Of a stretch of 64,000 bases of DNA, positions 24,875 to 33,950 are shown in pieces. Origin of the DNA: CAZXGD01 sp046350455 (GTDB lineage: Bacteria > Planctomycetota > Phycisphaerae > Phycisphaerales > SM1A02); NCBI GenBank assembly GCA_046350455.1, contig JAXMAM010000002.1, positions 140,127 through 204,126 on the forward strand, written 5' to 3'. A model generated the notes under the pieces. The model was given only the letters and a program-made list of their open reading frames with translations, searched no databases and was not told the origin of the DNA. The position numbers and the translations under genes are program-made. Positions within the stretch are counted from its first letter, which is position 1, and every line of letters begins with the position of its first letter.

Positions 24875-26160
24875 CCGATGCGCGTGGCCAGCAGCTTGTC
24901 CACGCGCTGGCCATCCAGGTCCACCACCTCAAAAGTCCAGCCCATCCAGTCCACGCGCTGACCGGTGGTGGGAAGATCGCCAATCAGCGCCGTGACCAGG
25001 CCAGCGGCTGTGGCCACGTCTGGCAGTTCATCCAGCGCTTCCACAGGCAGCCCCAGCGTGGCCATGGCCTCTGCGGCCGGCAGGCGCCCATCCAGCAGCC
25101 ACGAGCCGTCTGCGCGGCGCACGGCCTGCGGGGATTCCTCCTCGCCATGGCGGCTCAGGTCGCCCACGATGGCCTGCACCACGTCGTTGGCGGTGACCAG
25201 GCCCTCGATGGACCCGTGCTCATCCACCACGAACGCCACGCGCGTGCGGTGCGTGCGGAAGTGCTCCAGGAGCCGCAGCGCTGGCATGGACTCTGGCACG
25301 TAGTGGGGCTGCTGCGCCACCGCGGCCACCTTGAAGTCCGTCCCCTGCAGCAGTCCGTAGGAGATCAGGTCCTTCACGTGCACCACGCCCTTCAGCTTGT
25401 CCATGCCGCCCTGGCACACGGGAAAGTGGCTGAAGGGGGCGGTGCCGATGAGCACCCGCACGTCCTCCACGGGCATGGATTCATCAATCCACATCACCTG
25501 CGTGCGAGGCACCATCAGGCTGCGGGCGGTCAGGTCGTTCACGCGCATGGCGCGCTCAAACAGCTTGTGCTCAAGCGGGTCGAACACGCCTGTGCTGGCT
25601 GCGCGCGCCACCAGGGCCTTCACGTCGTCCTCGCTCACGTCGTCGGCGCGCGTGCGCACGCCCAGCACCTTCACCAGCGCGTCCGTGCTGCCCGACAGCA
25701 CCGTGACTGCCGGGAGCGCCAGCCAGGAGAGCACCCGGAGCGGCGGGGCGATGACCATGGCCACCCGCTCTGGGTAGGCCAGGGCCAGGCGCTTGGGCAC
25801 CAGCTCGCCGATGACCAGCGTGACGTAGGTGATGGCCGCCACCACCACCGTGAGCGAGATGAGCTCGGTGTACTGCTCGGGCACGTGGTGCTCGGCCAGC
25901 CAGTGCTGCATGGCGCCAGCCAGGGTGCGTTCGCCGTAGGCGCCCGCCAGGATGGCTACCAGCGTGATGCCCAGCTGGACCGTGGAGAGGAAGCGCGTGG
26001 GGTTGTGCGCCAGCGAGAGCGCTGTGCGCGCCGAGGCGCTGCCCTTGCTGGCCATGGCCTGCAGCCGGCTGGGGCGGCTGGTCATCACCGCCAGCTCGCT
26101 GGCTGCGAGCAGCGCGTTGAGCACCAGCAGAGCTGCCAATACCAGGACGACGGTGGTCAT
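24865..26160 (-). CDS. CNNM/CBS-domain membrane protein (HlyC/CorC family)
   Basis: 431 residues. N-terminal CNNM domain of three to four helices (ALLVLNALLAASELAVMTS, FLSTVQLGITLVAILAGAYGERTLA, VGELVPKRLAL as IGELVPKRLAL). A pair of CBS domains at about 200-330 follows (SLMVPRTQVMWID, FPVCQGGMDKLKGVVHVKDLI, VAFVVDEHGSIEGLVTANDVVQAIVGDL), then a C-terminal CorC_HlyC domain (DGSWLLDGRLPAAEA, GWTFEVVDLDGQRVDKL). Relatives take part in magnesium or cobalt homeostasis. ATG at 26160, overlapping the MFS stop by 4 bp. Confidence 0.92.
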   Translation of the reverse strand: MTTVVLVLAALLVLNALLAASELAVMTSRPSRLQAMASKGSASARTALSLAHNPTRFLSTVQLGITLVAILAGAYGERTLAGAMQHWLAEHHVPEQYTELISLTVVVAAITYVTLVIGELVPKRLALAYPERVAMVIAPPLRVLSWLALPAVTVLSGSTDALVKVLGVRTRADDVSEDDVKALVARAASTGVFDPLEHKLFERAMRVNDLTARSLMVPRTQVMWIDESMPVEDVRVLIGTAPFSHFPVCQGGMDKLKGVVHVKDLISYGLLQGTDFKVAAVAQQPHYVPESMPALRLLEHFRTHRTRVAFVVDEHGSIEGLVTANDVVQAIVGDLSRHGEEESPQAVRRADGSWLLDGRLPAAEAMATLGLPVEALDELPDVATAAGLVTALIGDLPTTGQRVDWMGWTFEVVDLDGQRVDKLLATRIGQV

Positions 26161-27461
26161 GCGTGTGGCCGCCGGGGCGAGGCTGCGCCCACGCTACCAC
26201 CATGCCGGGGGCGGCGGAGCCAGATCCACGCAGCCGGGGTGAGGCCCAGCGCTGCCACGCAGCTGACTGTGAGGGTGAGCGTGGCTTGGCCTTGGCCGTC
26301 TGACCCAGCGCCTGTCGCGCTCATGCCGGCCGCCAGCGCTGCCAGCGGGCCGATCACATATCCCACGCCGATCAGCGCCTCGAACACGCCACCAGCGTCC
26401 ACCGCAGCAGAGCCCACTGCCATGGCGTAGTAGAGCGATGCGTAGTAGAGGATGCCGTGGCCGATGCCAAACGCGGCCAGCCCCACCACCAGCACCGGTG
26501 CGCTGGGCGCCAGCATGGCGCAGCCAAAGCCGCCTGCAAGCAGCACCACGCCCACCGCGATGGTGCTCCACTTGCCGTGCCAGAAAGGGTAGTACGCCAG
26601 CAGCACCACCATGCCCATGCGCGCAAACATCCACAGCGACGTGAGCGGCGTCTTGGTCCACTCCTCCAGCTCCAGCGCCTTCATGCGGTAGGGGAGCACT
26701 GGCCCCAGCACCGAGATGAACACGTAGCTCACTGGAAGGATGAACCGGCTGGCCCGCAGCAGCGCGCCGTACCCGGGGGGCACGTGGGTGTGATGCTCGT
26801 CTGGCTGGTGCGGCGCTGGCTGGCGCGGGAATGCGCGCAGCAGCGCCAGGGACGCCACCGAAACTGGCAGCAGCGCCAGCAGCGAATACGCTGCGGCCGG
26901 CGTGCCTGTGAAGGGCGCCATCAGGAGGAGCGCAGCGCCTGTGGCCGACATCCAGGCCACGTTGAAGACGCCAATGGCGCGGCGCATGTCGTGCCCGTGG
27001 CGGCCCGAGCTCAGGTAGCTCTCCATGACTGGCCAGAGCGCGGCGCCCACCACCGACAGCAGGCACGCGCCCACCACCACGCCCCACAGACCAAGCAGCA
27101 CCAGGCAGGAGCTGACCAGCTGCACCACAAAGACGCCCGCCAGCCAGCCGCGCGCCGTGAGCCCCTTGCGCGCGTAGGCGCGCATGAGCGGACCAGCGCT
27201 GAAGGCCACCACCACGTAGAGCACGCTTTCAACCAGCGCCAGCAGCAGGTTCTGCGCCTTGGTGAAGCCGTACTGGCCCTCTGTGACGAACGGCACGCCA
27301 GACCACAGCAGGCCGCTTCCCAGCGAGTTGATCCAGGTGATGGAGATCAGCGCCCAGAACGGGACCATGGCCTCTGCAGGTGCAGCGGGCGCGGGGACAG
27401 ACGTGGGCTGGATGGGCGCAGACGACACAGACCGCGCAGAATAGGTGTGTTTTTGCACCAT
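26157..27461 (-). CDS. Major facilitator superfamily transporter
   Basis: About 434 residues from the ATG at 27461 (a GTG at 27479 is also in frame). Twelve hydrophobic helices are visible, split by a central polar His/Pro loop (PAPHQPDEHHTHVPPG). Conserved MFS loop charges are modest (RAYARKGLTARGW after helix 2). Substrate cannot be read from sequence. The stop overlaps the start of the CNNM/CBS gene by 4 bp, so both are co-transcribed; the start faces the RCC1 gene. Confidence 0.88.
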   Translation of the reverse strand: MVQKHTYSARSVSSAPIQPTSVPAPAAPAEAMVPFWALISITWINSLGSGLLWSGVPFVTEGQYGFTKAQNLLLALVESVLYVVVAFSAGPLMRAYARKGLTARGWLAGVFVVQLVSSCLVLLGLWGVVVGACLLSVVGAALWPVMESYLSSGRHGHDMRRAIGVFNVAWMSATGAALLLMAPFTGTPAAAYSLLALLPVSVASLALLRAFPRQPAPHQPDEHHTHVPPGYGALLRASRFILPVSYVFISVLGPVLPYRMKALELEEWTKTPLTSLWMFARMGMVVLLAYYPFWHGKWSTIAVGVVLLAGGFGCAMLAPSAPVLVVGLAAFGIGHGILYYASLYYAMAVGSAAVDAGGVFEALIGVGYVIGPLAALAAGMSATGAGSDGQGQATLTLTVSCVAALGLTPAAWIWLRRPRHGGSVGAASPRRPHA

Positions 27462-27479
27462 ATGTGCTGAATCCGCCAC

Positions 27480-28580
27480 ATGGCCGCTTTGGCAGGCAGC
27501 CCTTCCGGGCTATGTTGCGCCTGCGCGCATTTGCGCGGTTCTTTCGTGGGCGGAGTGACAGCCTTGCATCGGTTTACTGCACATGCCCTGGTGACGTCGG
27601 CAGCGGCCGCGTGGGCGGCGCTGTGCCACGCGGGTGGTGACCCGCAGCTGTACAGCTGGGGCAGCGACCTGAGCGGCGAGACCTCTCCACCAGAACTGGC
27701 CTTTGTGCAGGTGAGCGCAGGCGACAACTTCACCATCGGGCTGCGTGGCGATGGCACAGTGGCCGCATGGGGCGCCAGCGGCGAAGGTCAGACCCGCTCG
27801 CCGCGCGGCCAGTTCACGCAGGTGGCTGCTGGCGCTGCGCACGGCCTGGCGCTGGCGCGCGACGGCTCAGTGCATGCCTGGGGGCGCAACACGCAAGGGC
27901 AGTGCAACGTGCCAAGGGAGCACTTCTCCGAGGTGAGCGCTGGCTACTTCCACAGCGCGGGCGTCACCCTGGAGCAGAACATCGTGTGCTGGGGCAGCAA
28001 TGGCAGCGGTCAGTGCAACGCTCCCGCTGGCACGTGGCAGCACGTGGACGCTGGCGGCTGGCACACGGTGGGCATCCGGGCTGACGGCACCCTGGCGGGC
28101 TGGGGCTGGAACATCTACGGGCAGGCGGCCTCGCCCACCGGCACGTTCCTTGCTGCAGATGCTGGCGGCATGCACACCGTGGCCATTCGCAGCAACGGCA
28201 CGGTGCAGTGCTGGGGCAACAACTTCCGCGGCCAGTGCGTGGCTCCTGCCGGCACCTTTGTGCGCGTGGCGGCTGGCGAGCAGTTCAGCCTGGGCGTGCG
28301 CTCTAACGGCACGCTGGCTGCGTGGGGCTACAACGGCTTTGGGCAGCGGGCCACGCCGGTGGGCGACTACGGTTCCATCGCAGCGGGCAAGGACCACACC
28401 GTGACAGTGGGCATCCTGAAGGCGGACTACAACTGCGATGGCGTGATTGACGGCACCGACCTGGGCCTGCTGCTGGCCTCATGGGGCGGTGCAGCGGCCG
28501 ACATCAGCGGCGACGGCATCACCGATGGCACCGACCTGGGCCTGCTGATCGCAGACTGGGTGACGCTGCGCCAGCACTAG
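27480..28580 (+). CDS. Secreted RCC1-repeat beta-propeller with C-terminal dockerin-like EF-hands
   Basis: 366 residues. About six RCC1-like blades, each of the form xVxAGxxHxxGIRxDGTVxxWGxNxxGQC (for example VAAWGASGEGQT, VCWGSNGSGQCNAP, VQCWGNNFRGQCVAP). The end carries a duplicated dockerin-like calcium motif: DYNCDGVIDGTDLGLLLASWG and DISGDGITDGTDLGLLIADW. Such tails are frequent on secreted Phycisphaerae proteins. The ATG at 27480 leaves almost no room for a promoter next to the divergent MFS gene; a GTG at 27555 (VTALHRFTAHALVTSAAAAW) would start at a plausible signal peptide ending in CHA and is an attractive alternative. Carbohydrate or matrix binding is speculative. Confidence 0.88.
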   Translation: MAALAGSPSGLCCACAHLRGSFVGGVTALHRFTAHALVTSAAAAWAALCHAGGDPQLYSWGSDLSGETSPPELAFVQVSAGDNFTIGLRGDGTVAAWGASGEGQTRSPRGQFTQVAAGAAHGLALARDGSVHAWGRNTQGQCNVPREHFSEVSAGYFHSAGVTLEQNIVCWGSNGSGQCNAPAGTWQHVDAGGWHTVGIRADGTLAGWGWNIYGQAASPTGTFLAADAGGMHTVAIRSNGTVQCWGNNFRGQCVAPAGTFVRVAAGEQFSLGVRSNGTLAAWGYNGFGQRATPVGDYGSIAAGKDHTVTVGILKADYNCDGVIDGTDLGLLLASWGGAAADISGDGITDGTDLGLLIADWVTLRQH

Positions 28581-28626
28581 CTGGGCCAGCACGAGCTGCG
28601 CCGCTGGCACGACACAGTGGAGCGCC

Positions 28627-31600
28627 TCAGCCCTTCTTCTTGCTGGTGGGAGCCTTGACAGGCTCCTCGGCTGGAGGCGCCACCGCAGGCGCGGCTTCCA
28701 CAGGTGGTGTGGTGCGAGGCAGGTCCCCCTTGGGTGCCTGCGGGCGTGGGGCGCCCGGCAGCGTGGGCAGAGGCTTCTTGGGCGGCGGTGGTGGCACGTA
28801 GCGCGAGCGCGGTGGCACCCAGCCGGGTGGTGGCAGGCGTTCGGCCTGGCCGCCAGCGCGCGGCTTGCCGTTCTCATAGGACTGGATCATCGCTGCGAAC
28901 TGTCCACCGCAGAAGAACTCCGCCACAGCCACGCAGTTGTCGTCCCACGCCACCGTGCAGCAGCTGGCGTCGAAGGCACAGACCGTCTGGCAGCAGCCAG
29001 CGTCCGAGCAGAAGGGCGTGGAGTGCGAAGCCAGGCACGAACCAGCGCCTGGGTCGCCGCAGCCTTCGGTCTCGCAATTGCAGGGACCGCTGAACTGCGG
29101 GCTTGCAGCCTCCTGGGCGCAGGCCACGTCCCACTGGATCTGGCAGCAGAACGGATCCACCGCGCACACGGCGTTGCAGCAACCCTGGTCGGAGCAGTTG
29201 GGCAGCAGGCCGGGCACGCAGCAGGCTGGGCAGCAGGTCAGAGCCGCAGGGCGGCACCGGGCAGGCGTCGTGGACGCCTGTGCACTGCGAGCGCGCCATG
29301 CTGGCGCACACCGAGTCCCACTCCACTTCGCAGCAGTACTGGTCCTGGCCACAGATCAGCTTGCAGCAGTCCGCGTCGTCGCAGGAGTTGCCAGCGTGGG
29401 CTCGGCAGCAGCTGCCGCGCACGCGTCGCCGCACTCGTAGGTGCAGCCGCAGATGCTGAAGGTGCGGGCCTCGTCCGTGCAGTTGCCGTCCCACTCTGTC
29501 TCGCAGCAGTAGGGGTCCGCAGCGCAGACTGCCTCGCAGCACGGCTTGTTCTTGCAGGCCTGACCATCGTGCGGCAGGCAGGCGTCGCCAGCGTTGGGAT
29601 CACCGCACTGGGTGCGCTTGCACACCGAGGCATTGACCGGCGAGTCCGCCAGGTCAATGCAGCTCTGGTCCCAGGTGGAGTTGCAGCAGAATGGATCCTG
29701 CGTGCACACGGCCGAGCAGCACTTGCCGTCGCGGCAGCCGGGGCGCTCATGCTCGATGAAGCAGTTGCCGGCTGTCTCCACGCCGCAGGCGCTGGCGCAG
29801 CGCAGGATGGCCTGCTCCACGCACAGGGAGTCCCAGCCGCTGGCGCAGCACAGGGGGTCGGCGCGACAGACTGCGTCGCAGCAGTATGGGTCGTCGCAGT
29901 AGGGCTCGTCGTGCGGCACCAGGCAGGGCTTGTTGCAGCCAGAGCCGCAGCCGATGCCCACGCAGCAGTACTGGCGTGCGTCCTGGGCGCAGTTGCTGTC
30001 CCAGGTCTCCTCGCAGCAGTATGGGTCCACGTTGCAGACGATGTTGCAGCAGCTGCCGTCGGAGCAGCCAGGGTTCTCGTGTGCTTCGGTGCACTCGCCC
30101 ACGCACGGGCAGGCCCAGTTCTCGCCCGGAGGGGTGCGGCACAGCTGGCGGGCCAGCGCCACGCACGCGCCGTCCCACACTGTGTCGCAGCAGGTGGGGT
30201 CTGCAGCGCATACGCCGGCGCAGCAGGCGGAGTCGCCACAGCCGGGGTGCGTGCTCACGGCAAAGCAGTCGCCGGTGGTGGGGCACGCGCTGGCGGCCAC
30301 GCACACCGCGGAGGCGATGGACACGCAGTTGGCGTCCCACGTGGTGCTGCAGCAGCTGGGCTCCACGCTGCACACGGCGCGAGCGCAATCGGCGTTGGAG
30401 CATCCCGGATCTGTGTGGGGCTCCAGACAGGCGCCGCGACCGACCGTGACCACAAAGGTGGTGTGGCACAGATAGCCGGCCTCGCGGGCGCACACGGCAT
30501 CCCAGCGCGACTCGCAGCAGAACGGGTCAATGTTCGTGCAGATCTGGGTGCAGCACGTGGAGTCGCTGCAGCCTGGGGTGTAGTTGGGAATGAAGCACGA
30601 GCGCGCGGTGAATCCTCCACAGCTCTGGAGGGGCGAGGCGCAGTTGGCGAAGGCCAGCGACACGCACAGGCCGTCCCAGACACCGTCGCAGCAGAAGGGG
30701 TCGATGCCGCACACGATGCCGCAGCAGGTGCTGTCAGCGCAGTTGCCGGAGCCATGCTCGGCAAAGCAGCTGCCGGCGAGCGGGTCGCCGCACTGGTCGC
30801 AGATCTCAGAGGCCTTGGCCACGCACTGCGCATCCCACTCGGTCTGGCAGCAGTAGGCGTAGCCAGCGATGGCGCACACCTGTCCGCAGCAGCCCTGCTG
30901 GTCGCAGCCTGGTGTGGGGTGCGGAACGTAGCAGCTGCCCAGCACAGGCAGGCCGGTGGTGCCGTCGCGGCAGCCAGGATTGTTGGTGCAGAGGTCGAAC
31001 GCCACCTGTCGGCACGCGCGGTCCCAGTCCACAGCGCAGCAGTAGGGGTCGTGCGAGCAGACGGTCTGGCAGCAGAACGCATCCGAGCAGCCGGGGGTGC
31101 CGTGGATGGCGAAGCAACTGGGGCCAGTGCCGCAGTTGCAGGTCAAGGCGGTGCAGTACACGTTGGCCAGCTGCGTGCAGCTGTAGTCCCAGCTGGTCTG
31201 GCAGCAGAAGGTGTCCACCGCGCACACTGCAGCGCAGCAGTCGCCATCCTTGCAGTATGGGGTGGCGTGCACCACGCAGCAGTCGCCCGAGTTCAGGGCG
31301 CCGCAGCCCTGGCACGCTGCATTGGCGATGTTCACGCACGTGGTGTCCCACGTCTGGGTGCAGCAGGCAGGATCAATGTTGCAGACGATGGCGCAGCACT
31401 CGGAGTCGCTGCAGTATGGGAGCGGGTGCGGCTCGGTGCAGGAGCCGGTGTTCAGGTCGCCGCAGGAGAGGCACTTCTGCTTGGCCAGCGTCACGCAGCT
31501 GTCGTCCCAGCTGGCGGAGCAGCAGAAGGGGTCCACGTTGCACACCGTGGTGCAGCAGTTGGAGTCGCCGCAGCTGGGAGTGGGGTGAGCCACATAGCAG

Positions 31601-33057
31601 GAGGCCGGATTGGTGCCGCAGGAACGGCACGTGACCTCGGCCTGCGCTGCACAGGAGGCGTCCCAGGCGATCTGGCAGCAGCTGGGATCCACCTGGCACA
31701 CGGCGCCGCAGCAATCGGCGTCGCTGCAGCCGGGGCCGTTCTGAGGCTCGAAGCAGTCGCGGTCAGACCCGTCCAGGTTGTTCTCGCCGCAGCCAGCCAC
31801 CACAGTCACGCACGCGGGATTTCGGAGAAAGGGCGAGTCGCTGGTGGCGGTCACAGCCAGTGCGCCGCGCGTCCACGTTCCGGCGTTGCGGCAGCGGTAG
31901 ATGTGCGGCGGCGCATAGGTGAAGCCGTCGCCAGCCGCTGGCCCGATGTTGAAGGGCAGCCCCGCGCCGAAGATGCATCCCCAGGTGTTCTCGCTGGTGC
32001 CGCGCACGATGGTCACACAGTCTGCGATGGCATCCCACGGCGGCAGCTTTTCTGGCGTACCAGGCACCAGCCACGCAATCGAGCACGGATCACCCGAGGG
32101 GGGGGTGGACGGCATGCCCACCTGCTGCCCCACAGCTGGCACGGCGCGCGGCCCAGCGGGATTTCGGAAGACGATCAGGTGGGTGACGTTGGTGCTGACT
32201 TCGTTGTTGAAGTTCCACCCGGCAGCGCTCGCGGGGATCGCCAGCGACGCCGGCGAGATGTCTGTCACGTAGCCAGCTACGGCTGGCGGGACCGCTGTGG
32301 CCACCGGGCTGCCCGCAAATGAGCCGTCCACCACCAGGCCCAGGCCGCGGGTGGTGGTGGCAAGAGGGTTGCTCACCCAGATCATGCCGTTCAGCGGGAC
32401 CACAGCGCCAATGATGCCGGTGTTGCTCTGCGTGGGGTTGCCCGTCTCAATGGCTCGAAGGACCTTGATGTAGTACCAGCCCGCGTTGAAGACGCGCACG
32501 TCCTCATTGCCGGGGATCACTCCGTTCACGGTGGGCGCGGCGATGGTGCCGGGCGGCTGGGTGGTGTTGAGCGACGCAGCGGCCAGCGGCGTGCGCACCT
32601 CCACATACCGTGACTCCGGAATGCCTGGGTTGGTCTGTGCCACCGGCTTGCGGGCGCGCACCTCGCTCAGCTGCACCTTGGGCAGCTTCTTCACCGTGCT
32701 GGTGTTGGCCAGCTCCACCAGGCGTGTCAGGTAGTTCAGGTCAATGTCATCCACCACGCCGTCGAAGTTGAAGTCGGCAGCAGGGCAGTAGCCGGTGGGG
32801 TTCAACGGCCCTGGCAGCAGGCAGCGTTCAAAGAAGACCAGGTCCTGGTCGTCCACGGCGTCATCGTTGTTCACGTCTCCCAGCCAGGCGCTCTGCGTGG
32901 CGATGCCGCACGGATCTGGCGGGCATTGAGCCCCAGCGTGGCGCGCTGTGCCAAGGATGGCCACCAGCGCAGCGGCCACCACCCACACCACGCGGGTCAG
33001 CGGAAGCAGCACGAGCGATGGGCGGACAGCGTGGGGCGCAGTGTGAAGGGGGCGCAT
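28627..33057 (-). CDS. Giant secreted Cys-rich repeat protein with dockerin-like motif (two compensating frame breaks)
   Basis: About 1476 residues if two indels are corrected. The ATG at 33057 begins a signal peptide (VVWVVAAALVAILGTARHAGA, then QCPPDPCG). A dockerin-like pair of EF-hands follows (GDVNNDDAVDDQDLVFF, DFNFDGVVDDIDLNYL), then a beta-rich region of about 300 residues, then about 17 tandem Cys-rich repeats of 45-60 residues, and a Pro/Lys-rich tail (YVPPPPPKKPLPTLP ... APTSKKKG). The main frame breaks near 29411-29432; repeat 15 (CRAHAGNSCDDADCCKLICG) continues one frame over until about 29200-29250, where the original frame resumes with repeats 16-17. One missing and one extra base explain this. 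Probably an extracellular, disulfide-hardened surface or matrix protein. I know no named family that matches it. Confidence 0.85.
28904..31760 (-). repeat. Array of about 17 Cys-rich protein repeats
   Basis: Coding repeats within the giant gene, each about 45-60 codons. Consensus: CG-x(3-5)-GSC-x3-H-x2-PxCSD-x2-CC-x2-VC-x-x-DPxCC-x3-WD-x2-C-x3-A-x3-C, with about ten Cys, an invariant Trp-Asp and paired CC dipeptides. Copies differ in the variable positions, so the array is old rather than freshly duplicated. Repeat 9 has CA in place of the first CC, and repeat 6 has an insertion (AIAGYAYCC). Boundaries are approximate. Confidence 0.85.
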
Positions 33058-33182
33058 GGAAACGGAGCGTCCTGGCAGCGGCTGGGTGGGGGTGCCCCAG
33101 TCGGGAATGAGACCCGGCAGCAGGCCTCCATTGCCTGCCAAACCGCGTCCCCAGCAGACTATACGGAACTTGGATACGGAGA

Positions 33183-33944
33183 TCACTCTGGCTTGGATGC
33201 CAGTCCGCCATAGGTCCGCTTGCGCCGGGCAAAATCATCCAGCGCTGCCTGCAGTTCCGGGACCTTGAATTCAGGCCAAAGCACGTCGGTCACCCACAGC
33301 TCGGCGTAGCTGATCTGCCAGAGCAGAAAATTGGAGATCCGGCGCTCGCCAGCCGTGCGGATCAGGAGGTCTGGGTCGGGAAGGCCGTGGGTGAGCAGGG
33401 CGTCCGACAGCATGCGCTCGTCAATCTGGCTGGGGTCCAGCTCGCCCCGGCGCACCCGTGTGGCCAGGCTGCGCACAGCGTCCACGATCTCGGTGCGCGA
33501 GCCGTAGTTCATGGCCAGGCACAGGGTCATCCCGGTGCAGTGGGCGGTCTCGTCCTCGGTGCGGTCGAACTCGCTCAGCACCGCATCGGGCATGCCGTCA
33601 CGCCGGCCAATGCGGCGGAAGCGGATGTTCTGCGCCAGCATCATCTGCCGCTCCAGCTGCAGGTGGTGCCGCGCAAGCTCCATCAGCGCTGCCACCTCGT
33701 CTGCTGGTCGCTTCCAGTTCTCGCTGCTGAACGAATAGAGCGTGAGCGCCGAGACACCCTGGTTGGAGCAATGTTCCACTACCGTCCGCACGCGGCGGGC
33801 GCCTTCGCGGTGCCCGGCGATGCGCGGCAGTCCCCGCGCCTGCGCCCAGCGGCCGTTGCCGTCCATGATGATGGCGATGTGCCGGGGCACACGGCGCTCC
33901 TCCTGGGCGACGGCTGGCGGGGCGGCGGGAACGTCGGTTGGCAT
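33183..33944 (-). CDS. uppS: Isoprenyl transferase, undecaprenyl diphosphate synthase type
   Basis: Condenses isopentenyl diphosphate in cis to make the C55 lipid carrier for peptidoglycan. 253 residues. Signatures: HIAIIMDGNGRWAQARGLPR with the catalytic Asp, GHREGARRV, TLYSFSSENWKRP and the C-terminal DLLIRTAGERRISNFLLWQ ... ELWVTDVLWPEF. ATG at 33944, 6 bp after purA. The 125 bp between its stop and the giant Cys-rich gene holds a small hairpin (GCAGGC/GCCTGC around 33130-33148) and a TATAGT hexamer on this strand near 33158, which might serve the giant gene. Confidence 0.96.
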   Translation of the reverse strand: MPTDVPAAPPAVAQEERRVPRHIAIIMDGNGRWAQARGLPRIAGHREGARRVRTVVEHCSNQGVSALTLYSFSSENWKRPADEVAALMELARHHLQLERQMMLAQNIRFRRIGRRDGMPDAVLSEFDRTEDETAHCTGMTLCLAMNYGSRTEIVDAVRSLATRVRRGELDPSQIDERMLSDALLTHGLPDPDLLIRTAGERRISNFLLWQISYAELWVTDVLWPEFKVPELQAALDDFARRKRTYGGLASKPE

Positions 33945-33950
33945 GCGCTG

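Noticed and set aside
29023..32322. A 1099-codon open frame on the plus strand opposite the Cys-rich gene.
   Set aside because: It is the antisense of the Cys-rich repeats: the repetitive Cys/Asp/Gly codons rarely give a stop on the other strand. It shows Val/Ala/His-rich sequence with no family motif, while the minus strand has a signal peptide and conserved repeats.
27480..33057. A cellulosome-like locus because of dockerin-like motifs.
   Set aside because: No cohesin, scaffoldin or glycoside hydrolase gene is in the window; these motifs are common on planctomycete secreted proteins of other kinds.
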